NCBI RefSeq assembly: GCF_016918035.1
Contig: NZ_JAERWK010000021.1
Location: forward strand, 62,001 to 126,000
Direction: 5' to 3'
Source of the DNA: Nakamurella leprariae
Lineage (GTDB): Bacteria; Actinomycetota; Actinomycetes; Mycobacteriales; Nakamurellaceae
DNA length: 64,000 nucleotides
Below the pieces are notes generated by a model that was given only the letters and a program-made list of their open reading frames with translations, did not search any database and was not told the DNA's origin. Every line of letters starts with the position of its first letter. The stretch's first letter is position 1. Positions 36,733-45,763 of this stretch are shown here, one piece after another. A program made the position numbers and the translations under genes.

Positions 36733-37608
36733 TCAGCCGTGCACGGCCAGCACGAAGTCGAGCGCACCCGTCGGCATCCCGCGCCCGTCCCGCCGTGGCC
36801 AGTGCACGCTGATCTCGTCGAACCCGAGATCATCCAACTGCGCGACGGTCCCGGCGTACCGAGCCCGACTCTCGAACGGCCAGTGGGCGTCCAGATCCAG
36901 CAACGCGATGCGGTGCACGTCGTCCGCGGGGCGACCGGCGGCGGCCAGCGCCGCGGTCAGCCGCTCCGACTGCTCCCCCAGCGCGGCGAACCACCCGTCT
37001 GCGTCCACCTCGACGCCGTACGGCCCGAAGGTGACCCAGGCCTGCCCGTACGCGGCGACCGCGCCGAGCGCCTTCGGTCCCGCGCCGGCCACCGTGAACG
37101 GGACCCGCGGCTGCTGCACGCAGCCGGGCAGCTGCCGGGCGTCCACCGCGCGGTACCGCGGCCCGCGCACCGTGGTCTCGGCCTCGCGCAGCAGCTGATC
37201 GAGCAGACCCAGCCACTCGGCGAACCGCTCGAACCGCTCCCGCCGGCTGATCGGTTCGTCGCCCAGCACGGTCGCGTCCGGGCCCTCGGTGCCGGCACCG
37301 ACGCCGACCTCGAGCCGGCCGCCGCACAGCTGGTCCAGTGTCATCAGTTCCTTGGCGAACGGCACCGGGTGCCGGAAGTTCGGGGACGCCACCTGCAGGC
37401 CGAGCCGCACCGTCGTCGTCACCGCCGCCGCCGCGGCCAGCAGCGGCACGCTGCCGTACCAGGGCCCGTCCCGCAGCGTCGGCCAGCTCAGGTGGTCGTA
37501 CGTCCACACCGTGCCCACCCCGGCCGCCTCGACCGCGCGGACGTCGTCCAGGAATGCCGACACCGGATGCCGATCCGGCAGCACGACGGCCGAGAGCGCA
37601 AGCGTCAT
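36733..37608 (-). CDS. LLM-class F420-dependent oxidoreductase-like protein
   Basis: The 291-residue luciferase-like protein has GVGTVWTYDHLSWP, RLGLQVASPNFRHPVPFAKELMTLDQLCGGR and VGAGTEG, as in actinobacterial F420-dependent enzymes. FMN use cannot be excluded. It is transcribed alone. Despite the shared fold with the RutA-like enzyme at 31435, it is a distant member and separated by a LysR gene on the other strand, so a shared pathway is not implied. Confidence 0.8.
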   Translation of the reverse strand: MTLALSAVVLPDRHPVSAFLDDVRAVEAAGVGTVWTYDHLSWPTLRDGPWYGSVPLLAAAAAVTTTVRLGLQVASPNFRHPVPFAKELMTLDQLCGGRLEVGVGAGTEGPDATVLGDEPISRRERFERFAEWLGLLDQLLREAETTVRGPRYRAVDARQLPGCVQQPRVPFTVAGAGPKALGAVAAYGQAWVTFGPYGVEVDADGWFAALGEQSERLTAALAAAGRPADDVHRIALLDLDAHWPFESRARYAGTVAQLDDLGFDEISVHWPRRDGRGMPTGALDFVLAVHG

Positions 37609-37626
37609 GCGGCCGAGCCTGCCAGC

Positions 37627-38058
37627 TCAGCCCGGTCCGGCGCCTTCGGGGCTGCGCCGTGTGGCGAACGCCTTCCGCTGCACGGCGAAGGCGTCGGCCA
37701 GCGGCCCGATGTGCTCGAGCTCGTCGGGATCGGTGACCCCGCGGATGGTGGTGATCCGTCCGTCGAGGATCTCGAAGGCGACCGTGCTGAGCACACGGCC
37801 GTCCCGGTCCCGCACGATCGCGCCGGCTGACCGTTCACCAGGTGGAGGTCGAGCGTCGCGCCGACCCGCACGAACGGCAGCGCGACCGAGCCGAGCAGCC
37901 GCGCCACCGTGCCCGCCCCGACGAAGCGCCCCGACCCCCACAGCGGCCCCTTGCCCCCGCCGTCGGCCACCATGATCACGTCGGCGGCGAGGAGCTCGCG
38001 CAGTGGGTCGACGTCCGCGGTCCGCATGGCGTCCAGGAACCGGTCGGCCAGGCGCCAT
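37627..38058 (-). pseudogene. NTF2/SigJ-C-terminal-like gene with two compensating frameshifts
   Basis: From ATG 38058 (AAGGAG 6 bases upstream) a frame runs to TGA 37627, exactly 144 codons. The protein-like sequence switches frame twice: after the start an extra base near 38050-38055 moves it to the frame reading LADRFLDAMRTADVDPLREL...GGGKGPLWGSGRF, and near 37822-37828 a missing base returns it to AIVRDRDGRVLSTVAFEILD to the end. The reconstructed ~143-residue protein is the SnoaL/NTF2-like domain found at the C-terminus of SigJ. It is either a recent pseudogene or two sequencing errors. Confidence 0.7.
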
Positions 38059-38208
38059 CGCAGGCTCCTTGTCGTCCGGTCGCTCGATCGGCGCCACCGG
38101 ACACGGGACGAGACAGCCGCCGCGGATGTGACGCGCGGGGGGCGGGTCGGGACCGGCAGTCATCCGGTCGACCGGCGGATGGGATCCTGAGGTTGACGAT
38201 CGGAGGGG

Positions 38209-39360
38209 ATGGCGCGGGTGCAGGGTCAGGGGACGATCGCTGCCCACGTCGCGGTGCTGGGCCTCGGCCCGGCCGGGCGAGCCGCGCTGCACCGGCTGAC
38301 CGCGCGCGGCGTCGACGCGATCGGCATCGACCAGGACCCCACCCGGCCGTGGCGCCCGACCTACGCGGCCTGGGCCGACGAGATCCCCGGCTGGGTGCCG
38401 CCCGCCGCGATCAGCACCACGAGCCCGGCCAGCGCCTGGGCCCTGTCCGAGCACCGCGCGGCGCGCGACTACTCGGTCTTCGACACCCGCGGTCTGCAAC
38501 GGGCGCTGTCCTGCCCCGACGACCGGGTGCTCACCGGCCGGGTGGTCGGTGCCGACGGACACGACGTGTCGTTGGCCGACGGCCGCACGGTGCGCGCCGG
38601 GATCGTGCTGGACGCCCGCGGCAACCGGCCGGACGTGCACCGGGCCCAGCAGACCGCCGTCGGGGTGGTGCTGCGGCGGACGGACGTGCCCGTGCTGGAC
38701 CGGACCTGGTTCATGGACTGGCGGCGGGACAACGGCACCGGCCCGGGGGATCCGCCGTCGTTCCTCTACGTGGTGCCGCTGGACGACGAGCGACTGCTGG
38801 CCGAGGAGACCTGCCTGGTCGGACGGCCGGCGCTCAGCGAGCGGGAACTGCGCCACCGGCTGCACGTGCGACTGGCCGCCCGCGGCGTGCGACTGACCGG
38901 CGACGAGACCACCGAGACGGTGCGCTTCTCGGTCGAGCCGGAACCTGCGGATCCCGCCGGGTCCGGCCCGCTGCGGATCGGGGCGCGCGGCGGGCTGATG
39001 CACCCGGCCACCGGCTACAGCGTCGCCGTCTCCCTGGACATCGCCGAGCGGCTCAGCGTGGCGGTGGCCGACGGCGCCGCGGACCTGGACGCCGTGATCT
39101 GGACCCCGGCGGAGCGACGGGTGCACCGGCTCCGCACCACCGGGCTGACCACCCTGCTGCGGCTGCGTTCCGACCAGGTCCCCGCGTTCTTCGAGGCGTT
39201 CTTCCGCCTGCCCCGCGGCCTGCAGCGGGCCTACCTGTCCCGCCGCGACCGCCCCACCGCGACCATGGCCGCGATGATGACCATGGCCGCGACCATGCGG
39301 CCGTCGCTGACCCGGATCGCCGTGTCGTCGGCGATGGGTGGACCGGCGAAGGACCGTTGA
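38209..39360 (+). CDS. Lycopene cyclase (CrtY/CrtL type)
   Basis: The 383-residue FAD-linked protein begins VAVLGLGPAGRAALHRL (dinucleotide-binding GxGPAG). It has the cyclase markers PTYAAWADEIPGW, a VLDARG strand, WFMDWRRDN, FLYVVPLDDERLLAEET and GGLMHPATGYSVA. These enzymes make beta-ionone rings on lycopene. With the CrtU-like, CruF-like and glycosyltransferase genes nearby it would make gamma- or beta-carotene. crtE, crtB and crtI are not in the window. Confidence 0.85.
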   Translation: MARVQGQGTIAAHVAVLGLGPAGRAALHRLTARGVDAIGIDQDPTRPWRPTYAAWADEIPGWVPPAAISTTSPASAWALSEHRAARDYSVFDTRGLQRALSCPDDRVLTGRVVGADGHDVSLADGRTVRAGIVLDARGNRPDVHRAQQTAVGVVLRRTDVPVLDRTWFMDWRRDNGTGPGDPPSFLYVVPLDDERLLAEETCLVGRPALSERELRHRLHVRLAARGVRLTGDETTETVRFSVEPEPADPAGSGPLRIGARGGLMHPATGYSVAVSLDIAERLSVAVADGAADLDAVIWTPAERRVHRLRTTGLTTLLRLRSDQVPAFFEAFFRLPRGLQRAYLSRRDRPTATMAAMMTMAATMRPSLTRIAVSSAMGGPAKDR

Positions 39361-39490
39361 CCCAGGGCATCGCGGGTGCCCGGCGGGATCAGCTGGGCCA
39401 CCGGCAGTCCGCTGCACACACCGGGTCGACGCGTTACCCAGGTTGCAGCGTGTGTGACGCGTCGAGTCGGTGTGTGCCGTGATCTCGTGG

Positions 39491-40126
39491 TCACCGCCGT
39501 GCCCGTAGCACCTGCCCGATCCCCACGATCCCGGCGGCGATCCACACGCCTGCGCTCAGCCCGGCCGGCCACCGCGCCCGGGTGGTCGCCGCGGCGGCAC
39601 AGGTCGCCGCCGCGCAGATGGCGAACGTCGGCCGTTCGGCCACGGTGATCCGGTCCGGGACGTGTCGGACCCGGCGCAGCGTGTCCACCCCCCAGGCCAG
39701 CCCCGCCGCGGTGGCCGCAGCCCGGCTCGGCGCGCCCCGGCGCCACAGCACCGCGGCGAACGCACCGTCGCAGAGCCGGTCGGCCACCGCGTCGGCCAGG
39801 GCGCCCGAGCGGGTGGCCCGGTCCCCGACCACGGCCGTGGCCCCGTCCAGCCCGTCGCACAGTGCCGCGCCGATCACCGCGACGGCGGCCGGTCCGGGCC
39901 GGTCGCGGGCCAGCGCCACGGCCCCGCCGGCCAGCGCCACCCCCGCGGCGGTGACCGCGGTGGGCGGGATCCCGGCCCGGGACAGCACCCGGCCGCCGGC
40001 CCACATCAGGCCCAGCCAGCGGCGCACCAGCGGGACGGCGGTCGGGTCGATGCCGTGGTGCAGTGACGACCAGCGCTGGCCGAGGTCACCCGCGGGGTCG
40101 TGCGGTCCGGCTCCGGCTGCGGTCAC
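39491..40126 (-). CDS. CDP-alcohol phosphatidyltransferase family protein
   Basis: The 211-residue membrane protein has the catalytic pattern DGLDGATAV-x8-GALADAVAD, matching DxxDGxxAR-x8-GxxxDxxxD with all four Asp present but Val in place of the usual Arg. Several hydrophobic helices follow. GTG 40126 was chosen; GTG 40162 is possible. Such enzymes join a CDP-activated lipid to an alcohol head group. It sits between the lycopene cyclase and an EEP-family hydrolase within the carotenoid locus. Confidence 0.75.
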   Translation of the reverse strand: MTAAGAGPHDPAGDLGQRWSSLHHGIDPTAVPLVRRWLGLMWAGGRVLSRAGIPPTAVTAAGVALAGGAVALARDRPGPAAVAVIGAALCDGLDGATAVVGDRATRSGALADAVADRLCDGAFAAVLWRRGAPSRAAATAAGLAWGVDTLRRVRHVPDRITVAERPTFAICAAATCAAAATTRARWPAGLSAGVWIAAGIVGIGQVLRARR

Positions 40127-40202
40127 GGCGACAGTGTTCCCGCACACCGGGTTCCCGCACACCGGCCGGCGTCACCGCCGTCGCACTGGGTACCCGATCA
40201 CC

Positions 40203-40991
40203 GTGCGCGTCGCGACGTTCAACATCGCCTCGGGCCGCGGCGCCGACGGGGTCTTCGATCTGGACCGGTTCGCCGCGGTCATCGCCGGGCTGGACGCCGA
40301 CGTCCTGGCCCTGCAGGAGGTGGACCGGGACCAGCCGCGATCCGGCGGCGCGGACCTCACCGCGTGGGCGGCCTCGGCCATGGGCGCGGTCGCGCAGGTC
40401 TTCGCGCCCACGCTGTTCGGCACCCCCGGCGACCGGTGGACGGCAGCCGGCGGGACGAACCGGGCCGGGCCCGCCTACGGCTGCGCGCTGCTGAGCCGCG
40501 TCCCGCTCCGCGACCTCGAGATCCTGCGCATCCCGGCCGCCCCGGTGGCCGTGCCGCTCTGGGCGCCGGGCGTGGGCCGAGTGGTGCTGCGCGAGGAACC
40601 ACGGGTGGCCATCGTGGCCCGGGCCGAGCTCCGCGCCGGCGCTCCGGTCACCGTGGCCGCCACCCACCTGCCGTTCGTCCCCGGGTGGAAGCACTGGCAG
40701 CTGGCCCGGCTGGCCCGGGAACTGCAGTCCCGTCCCGATCCGCTGCTGTTGCTCGGCGATCTCAACGTGCAGGCGGCCGCCACCCGGCTGACCGGCTACC
40801 GGGCGCTGGCCCGGGCGCCGACCTTCCCGGCCGCCCGGCCGCGGCTGCAGCTCGACCACGTGCTGCTGCGGGGGCCGCTGGACGCCCTGGGCCGGGTGAC
40901 GGCCACCGCGGCGCCCGCGGTCACCGTCTCGGATCACCGGCCACTGCTGGTGGACGTCGACGTGGGCGGAGCGGGCGGAGCGGCGGGCTGA
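40203..40991 (+). CDS. Endonuclease/exonuclease/phosphatase family protein
   Basis: The 262-residue protein carries the EEP metal-dependent hydrolase blocks: TFNIASGRG at the start, LALQEVDRDQ with catalytic Glu, VAATHLPF, LLLGDLNVQ and VSDHRPLLV at the end. It may be a lipid or sugar phosphodiesterase rather than a nuclease. GTG 40203 is the family start. Its 3' end overlaps that of the convergent BrkB gene by 58 bp. Confidence 0.8.
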   Translation: MRVATFNIASGRGADGVFDLDRFAAVIAGLDADVLALQEVDRDQPRSGGADLTAWAASAMGAVAQVFAPTLFGTPGDRWTAAGGTNRAGPAYGCALLSRVPLRDLEILRIPAAPVAVPLWAPGVGRVVLREEPRVAIVARAELRAGAPVTVAATHLPFVPGWKHWQLARLARELQSRPDPLLLLGDLNVQAAATRLTGYRALARAPTFPAARPRLQLDHVLLRGPLDALGRVTATAAPAVTVSDHRPLLVDVDVGGAGGAAG

Positions 40992-41860
40992 ACAGCCGGC
41001 TGCTCCTCGGTTGTGGTCACCGGGGCGCCGGTCCGTCGCTCGTGCAGGACCAGGGCCAGCAGGTAGCCGCCGACGAAGACCAGGTTCTCCAGGTAGATGA
41101 AGAAGCTGAACGCGGCGACCACGGCCGCCGGGGCGTAGCCGCCGAAGGCGTGGTCGAAGCCGCCGATGAACCGGATGGCCAGCGTGTAGCCGATCAGCTG
41201 GCCGGCCAGCCACGACGCTGCCCAGAACGCCGACCACAGCAGCGCAGCCGGGCGCAGCCGCGTGCTGGCGAACAGCCGGTACACCACCAGCAGCGCCCCG
41301 AACAGCGGGAAGAACATCAGGTTGAAGGCCACGAACACGCCGAGCAGCCGGGCGCCCGTCCCGGTGCCGAACCCGTCGAACAGCGGCAGCACCGGCCCCG
41401 CGACCAGCAGCATGATGAGCACGGCGATGAGGGTGAGCAGCGGCGTCAGCGCGCGGCCGCGCAGCGCCCGCGGGTACCGCTCGCGGGCCCGGGAGAACCG
41501 TTCCAGGCCGCGCACGAAGCCCTCGGCGTACAGCGACACCGGCAGCAGCGCGAGCAGCACCGTCCACCACGGCGCGGCCACCGCCTCCCGGGTGAACTCG
41601 ACGACGCTGGCGTCCAGGCCGAGCGGTCCGGGCACGAACTGGGCGATACCGGCCGCCGCCCGTTGCACCCGCTCCGGTCCGAGCAGCCACGCCGCGACCC
41701 GCGCCCCGATGGCCAGCAGCGGCACCAGTCCGAACGCCGCGGAGCAGGTCAGCGCCGCGGCGACGACCATCATGTCGGACCGCCGGGCGAGCCGACGGAC
41801 GTCGCGGACGGTCTCCCGCACCGACGCCAGGAGCCGCCGGGGACCGCTGACGGAGGTCAC
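40934..41860 (-). CDS. YihY/BrkB-family membrane protein
   Basis: The 308-residue protein has six hydrophobic helices and the BrkB layout, with ALTCSAAFGLVPLLA, PWWTVLLALLPVSLYAEGFVRGLERFSR and FSFFIYLENLVFVGGYLLAL. The family is of uncertain function (once called RNase BN). A ~35-residue Pro/Thr/Ser tail follows. It starts at GTG 41860 and runs towards the EEP gene, overlapping its end. Confidence 0.8.
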   Translation of the reverse strand: MTSVSGPRRLLASVRETVRDVRRLARRSDMMVVAAALTCSAAFGLVPLLAIGARVAAWLLGPERVQRAAAGIAQFVPGPLGLDASVVEFTREAVAAPWWTVLLALLPVSLYAEGFVRGLERFSRARERYPRALRGRALTPLLTLIAVLIMLLVAGPVLPLFDGFGTGTGARLLGVFVAFNLMFFPLFGALLVVYRLFASTRLRPAALLWSAFWAASWLAGQLIGYTLAIRFIGGFDHAFGGYAPAAVVAAFSFFIYLENLVFVGGYLLALVLHERRTGAPVTTTEEQPAVQPAAPPAPPTSTSTSSGR

Positions 41861-42074
41861 GATCGTCGCGTCGTGGCGTCAGCGAGCCGGTCTGCGGGTA
41901 CAGCCGTCGACGTACCGTCGCGGTGGGCAGGGATCACGCTGACTCCTCGCGGGGACGACCGATCGGACGGACGCAGGATCGACGCCCACCCGTCCGGTGG
42001 GCGCCCGGCCGGCGCCCGGGACGAGTACATCCGCACCGATACCCCGTTGGTACCGGTCCCAACGACGAGGAGCA

Positions 42075-42977
42075 GTGATCACCTCCGGCACCCGGTCGCG
42101 CACGAGCGTCACCCGCCTGGTCCCCCTGCTCCGTCCCGCCGTGTCCCACCGTCCTCGGCCGGCGGGGCTGGCGCTGGCCGTGCTGACCGTCGTCGTCGTG
42201 GGCCTGCAGATTGCCTGGCCGTTGGCCGAGGGCACGTCGAACCAGCGGCTGACCGTCCTCATCGTGGTCGGGTTCGCGGCACTCACGGTGCTGCACGTGG
42301 CCATCAGCCGCGGGCCGGCCCGGGCCGTGCTGTACCTGCTCGTCACCGCGGTGCCGGGGTTCCTGGTCGAGGTGCTCGGGACGCACACCGGCATCCCGTT
42401 CGGCGACTACACCTACTCTGACGTCATCGGGCCGCGGCTGCTCTCCGTCCCGATCGTGGTCGCGCTGGCCTGGACGATGCTCTGCTGGCCGGCCGCCTGC
42501 GCCGCCCGCGCGCTGGTCCGGTCGCCGCTCGGACGGGTGCTGCTGGGCGCCTGGGCCACGACCGCCGGCGACCTGTTCCTCGACCCGCAACTCGTCTCGC
42601 TCGGCGCCTGGACCTGGCACGACCCGTCTCCGCATCTGCCAGGCGTGCCGACCGTGCCGCTGTCCAACTACGCCGGCTGGCTGCTGGTCACCCTGGTGCT
42701 GTCGGCCCTGGTCCAGCTGGTCACCGGGCCGGCCCGGGCCGGCCGCCCGGGTCGTCTCGGGGACGGGTACGGCGTCGGGCTCTACCTGTGGTCGTGGGTG
42801 GCCTGGGCGACCGCACTGTTCGTCTTCCTCGACCAGCCGGCCGCGGCCGGCTGGGGGTTCCTGGGCATGGGCACCGTCGCCGTCCCGTTGGTCGTGGTGC
42901 TGGTGCGGCGGGCGTGCGCCGCCCCGACCGGGCTGCTGGCCGTCGCGCCCGGACGATCTGAGCGGCGGCCCCGGTGA
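42075..42977 (+). CDS. Carotenoid biosynthesis protein, CruF-like C-1',2' hydratase
   Basis: The ~300-residue membrane protein has 7-8 helices and the DUF422/CruF pattern: FLVEVLGTHTGIPFGDYTYSD, TTAGDLFLDPQLVSLGAWTW and PLSNYAGWLL. CruF hydrates the psi end of gamma-carotene or chlorobactene to give a 1'-hydroxy group. GTG 42075 has GAGGAG very close (2-3 bases); a later start near 42135 is possible. It overlaps the CrtU-like gene by 4 bp and is the first gene of a three-gene carotenoid operon. Confidence 0.8.
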   Translation: MITSGTRSRTSVTRLVPLLRPAVSHRPRPAGLALAVLTVVVVGLQIAWPLAEGTSNQRLTVLIVVGFAALTVLHVAISRGPARAVLYLLVTAVPGFLVEVLGTHTGIPFGDYTYSDVIGPRLLSVPIVVALAWTMLCWPAACAARALVRSPLGRVLLGAWATTAGDLFLDPQLVSLGAWTWHDPSPHLPGVPTVPLSNYAGWLLVTLVLSALVQLVTGPARAGRPGRLGDGYGVGLYLWSWVAWATALFVFLDQPAAAGWGFLGMGTVAVPLVVVLVRRACAAPTGLLAVAPGRSERRPR

Positions 42978-44566
42978 GCCGCGGGCAGTGGCTGCCGGGG
43001 CGGGACGCGGCGGCCGTCCGGCATCCCGGGACACCGGGTCGGTTGCGGGACGACCGCGAGCACTCCGTGGTGGTGGTCGGCGGCGGTGTCGCCGGACTGG
43101 CCGCGGCGACCGCGCTGGCCGAACGGGACGTGGCCGTCACCGTGGTCGAAGCCCAGGACCGGCTCGGCGGCCGGGTGCGGGCCTGGCCGGCTTCGCAACG
43201 TCCGGACGGCGCCACCGGGACACCGACGAGCATGAGTCGTGGCTTCCACGCCTTCTTCCGGCAGTACTACAACCTGCGCGGCCTGCTGCGCCGCACCGAT
43301 CCGGCCCTGGAACGGCTGCGTCCGCTGGCCGATTACCCGTTGGTGTCCCGGGCCGGGTACCAGGACTCGTTCGCCCGCATCCCCCGCACACCGCCGCTCA
43401 ACCTCATGGCGTTCGTGCTGGCCAGCCGCACGTTCACGCTGCGCGACCTGCGTCGCATCGACACCGATGCGGCGGGTGAGCTGCTGGACGTCGAGTTCCC
43501 GCGCACCTTCACCGACCACGACGGCGAGAGCGCGGCGGCGTTCCTGGACCGGATGCGGTTCCCGCCGGCCGCGCGGCATCTGGCCCTCGAGGTGTTCGCC
43601 CGCAGCTTCTTCGCCGACCCGGCCGAGTTCTCGGCCGGCGAGCTGATCGGCATGTTCCACACCTACTTCCTCGGCTCGGCCGAGGGGTTGCTGTTCGACG
43701 TGCCCGACGACGACTACGACACCACCCTGTGGGCGCCGCTGGGCGCGTACCTGACCGATCGCGGCGCCGGGATCCGCACCGGAACGGCGGTCACCGCGGT
43801 GCGGTCCGGGGCCGACGGGGTCGTCGTCGACACCGCGGCCGGACCGCTGCACGCCGACGCCGTGGTGGTGGCCACCGATCGCGCCGCCACCCAGCGGCTG
43901 CTCGGCGCCCCGGACGCGCTGCGCGCCGATCAGGAGTGGCGTCGGCACCTGCTGTCCGGCCGCTCGGCGCCGCCGTTCGCGGTGTGGCGGCTCTGGCTGG
44001 ACCGCCCCGCCCACGCCGACCGGCCGCCGTTCCTGGGCACCGCCGAGTACGGCTGCGTGGACAACATCAGCCTGGTCGACCGGTTCGAGGACGGCGCCGC
44101 GAGCTGGGCACAGCGCACCGGCGGGTCTGTGGTCGAACTGCACGCCTATGCGCTCCCGGCCCAGGCCGACCACGACGCGGTGCGCGCCGAGATGCTCGCG
44201 GTCCTGGCCGAGCTGTACCCGGAGCTGGCCGGCGCCCACGCCGTCGCCGACTCCTACCTGGTCGAGGACGACTGCCCGCTGGTGGGGACGGAACCGTGGG
44301 CGTCCCGGCCCGGGGTGGTCACGCCCGATCCGCGGGTGGTGCTGGCCGGCGACGGGATCCGCTGCGAGTTCCCGGTCGCGCTCATGGAGCGGGCCGCCAC
44401 CACCGGCTTCCAGGCCGCCAACCGGTTGCTGGCGGGCTGGCAGCTGGCCGGGCACGACCTGTGGACCGTGCCGCTGGGCGCCCGGACCTGGCTGGCCCGG
44501 CACGCCGGACGGGCCGCCGCCCGTCGCACCGGCTCCCCGGCGGCGGCCGCCCCGGTCCGGGGCTGA
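42974..44566 (+). CDS. CrtU-like carotene desaturase/methylase
   Basis: The 530-residue FAD protein has a dinucleotide fold VVVVGGGVAGLAAATALAE and the CrtU hallmark SRGFHAFFRQYYNLR near residue 88. The C-terminal FAD segment VVLAGDGIRCEFPVALMERA follows. CrtU converts a beta-ionone ring into an aromatic phi ring with methyl migration, making chlorobactene or isorenieratene. It starts inside the CruF-like gene end and ends 4 bases before the glycosyltransferase. Confidence 0.83.
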   Translation: MSRGQWLPGRDAAAVRHPGTPGRLRDDREHSVVVVGGGVAGLAAATALAERDVAVTVVEAQDRLGGRVRAWPASQRPDGATGTPTSMSRGFHAFFRQYYNLRGLLRRTDPALERLRPLADYPLVSRAGYQDSFARIPRTPPLNLMAFVLASRTFTLRDLRRIDTDAAGELLDVEFPRTFTDHDGESAAAFLDRMRFPPAARHLALEVFARSFFADPAEFSAGELIGMFHTYFLGSAEGLLFDVPDDDYDTTLWAPLGAYLTDRGAGIRTGTAVTAVRSGADGVVVDTAAGPLHADAVVVATDRAATQRLLGAPDALRADQEWRRHLLSGRSAPPFAVWRLWLDRPAHADRPPFLGTAEYGCVDNISLVDRFEDGAASWAQRTGGSVVELHAYALPAQADHDAVRAEMLAVLAELYPELAGAHAVADSYLVEDDCPLVGTEPWASRPGVVTPDPRVVLAGDGIRCEFPVALMERAATTGFQAANRLLAGWQLAGHDLWTVPLGARTWLARHAGRAAARRTGSPAAAAPVRG

Positions 44567-44570
44567 ACCC

Positions 44571-45725
44571 GTGACCTCCGGGCGGCCGGTCCGTCGGGTG
44601 CTGCGTCGTCTGGTCAGCCATCAGGTCAGCCGGCTGGTCCACCGCCTGGTCACCGTGGGCGCCACGCTGTCCGCGCTCGGCGCCGTGCACGCGGCGGTCA
44701 ACGCGCGATTGCTGCGCCGGCCGGGCGGCAGCGGCACCGTGCTGCCCGCCGTGTCCGTGCTGGTCCCGGCCCGGGACGAGGCCGAGCGGATCGAGGATTG
44801 CCTGGCCGGGCTGCGCGGGCCGCACCAGCTGCTGGTGCTGGACGACGAGTCGACCGACGGCACCGGCGAGCGGGCCGCCCGCGGCGGCGCCACGGTGCTC
44901 CCCGGCCGGCCGCCGCCGGCCGGCTGGCTGGGCAAGCCGTGGGCCTGCGAGCAACTGGTGGCCGCGGCCGACCCGGCCAGTGGGGTCCTCGTCTTCGTCG
45001 ACGCCGACGTCCGGCTCGTCCCGGGCGCGGTGGACGACGCGGTGCGGCTCCTGCTGGACGCGGACCTGGACATCGTCTGCCCGTTCCCGCGGCAGCTGGC
45101 CGTGACCGTCGGCGAGCGGCTGGTGCAGCCGCTGCTGCAGTGGTCCTGGCTGACCACGCTGCCGCTGCGCGCCGCCGAGCGCTCGCCGCGGCGGTCGCTC
45201 AGCGCGGGCTGTGGCCAGTTCATCGTGGTGCGACGGTCGGCGCTGGTCCGGGCCGGTGGGTTCGCCGCGGTCCGCGACTCGGTGCTGGAGGACGTCGCCC
45301 TGGTCCGGGCGGTCAAGGCGGCCGGCGGCCGCGGCGGCGTGGTGGACGGCACCGACCTGGCCTGCTGCCGGATGTACGACGACTGGCCGGCGCTGCGGGA
45401 CGGCTACGGCAAGTCGCTGTGGTCGGCGTTCGGTTCCCCGGCGGGGGCGGTCGGGGTGCTGCTCGGGCTCGGGCTCGTCTGGGTGCTGCCGGCGGCGGCC
45501 GCGCTCACCGGATCCCGCGTCGGGCTGGCCGGCTACCTGGCCGGGGTCGCCGGCCGGATCGTCGCCGCTCGCCGCACCGGTGGCCGGATGCTGCCCGACG
45601 CGGCGGCCCACCCGGTCTCGGTGGTCGCGTTCGGCGCTCTGCTGGTCCGATCCGTCGTGCTGCGACGGCGGGGGGCGTTGTCCTGGAAGGGCCGGACCGT
45701 CGCCCCGGCCGGCCACGTCCCGTGA
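44571..45725 (+). CDS. Family 2 glycosyltransferase, CruC-like
   Basis: The 384-residue GT2 enzyme has SVLVPARDEAERIEDCL, LLVLDDESTDGT, FVDADVRLVPGAV (DxD-like) and LEDVALVRAVK, then C-terminal membrane helices. In carotenoid clusters such enzymes (CruC/CrtQ type) glycosylate hydroxylated carotenoids. It starts 4 bases after the CrtU-like gene with GTG 44571, so the three genes form one operon. An acyltransferase to finish an acyl-glucoside is not in the window. Confidence 0.8.
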   Translation: MTSGRPVRRVLRRLVSHQVSRLVHRLVTVGATLSALGAVHAAVNARLLRRPGGSGTVLPAVSVLVPARDEAERIEDCLAGLRGPHQLLVLDDESTDGTGERAARGGATVLPGRPPPAGWLGKPWACEQLVAAADPASGVLVFVDADVRLVPGAVDDAVRLLLDADLDIVCPFPRQLAVTVGERLVQPLLQWSWLTTLPLRAAERSPRRSLSAGCGQFIVVRRSALVRAGGFAAVRDSVLEDVALVRAVKAAGGRGGVVDGTDLACCRMYDDWPALRDGYGKSLWSAFGSPAGAVGVLLGLGLVWVLPAAAALTGSRVGLAGYLAGVAGRIVAARRTGGRMLPDAAAHPVSVVAFGALLVRSVVLRRRGALSWKGRTVAPAGHVP

Positions 45726-45763
45726 GCGGTCCGTTCGGTCCGATGGTCGGAGCCCACGCTCCC

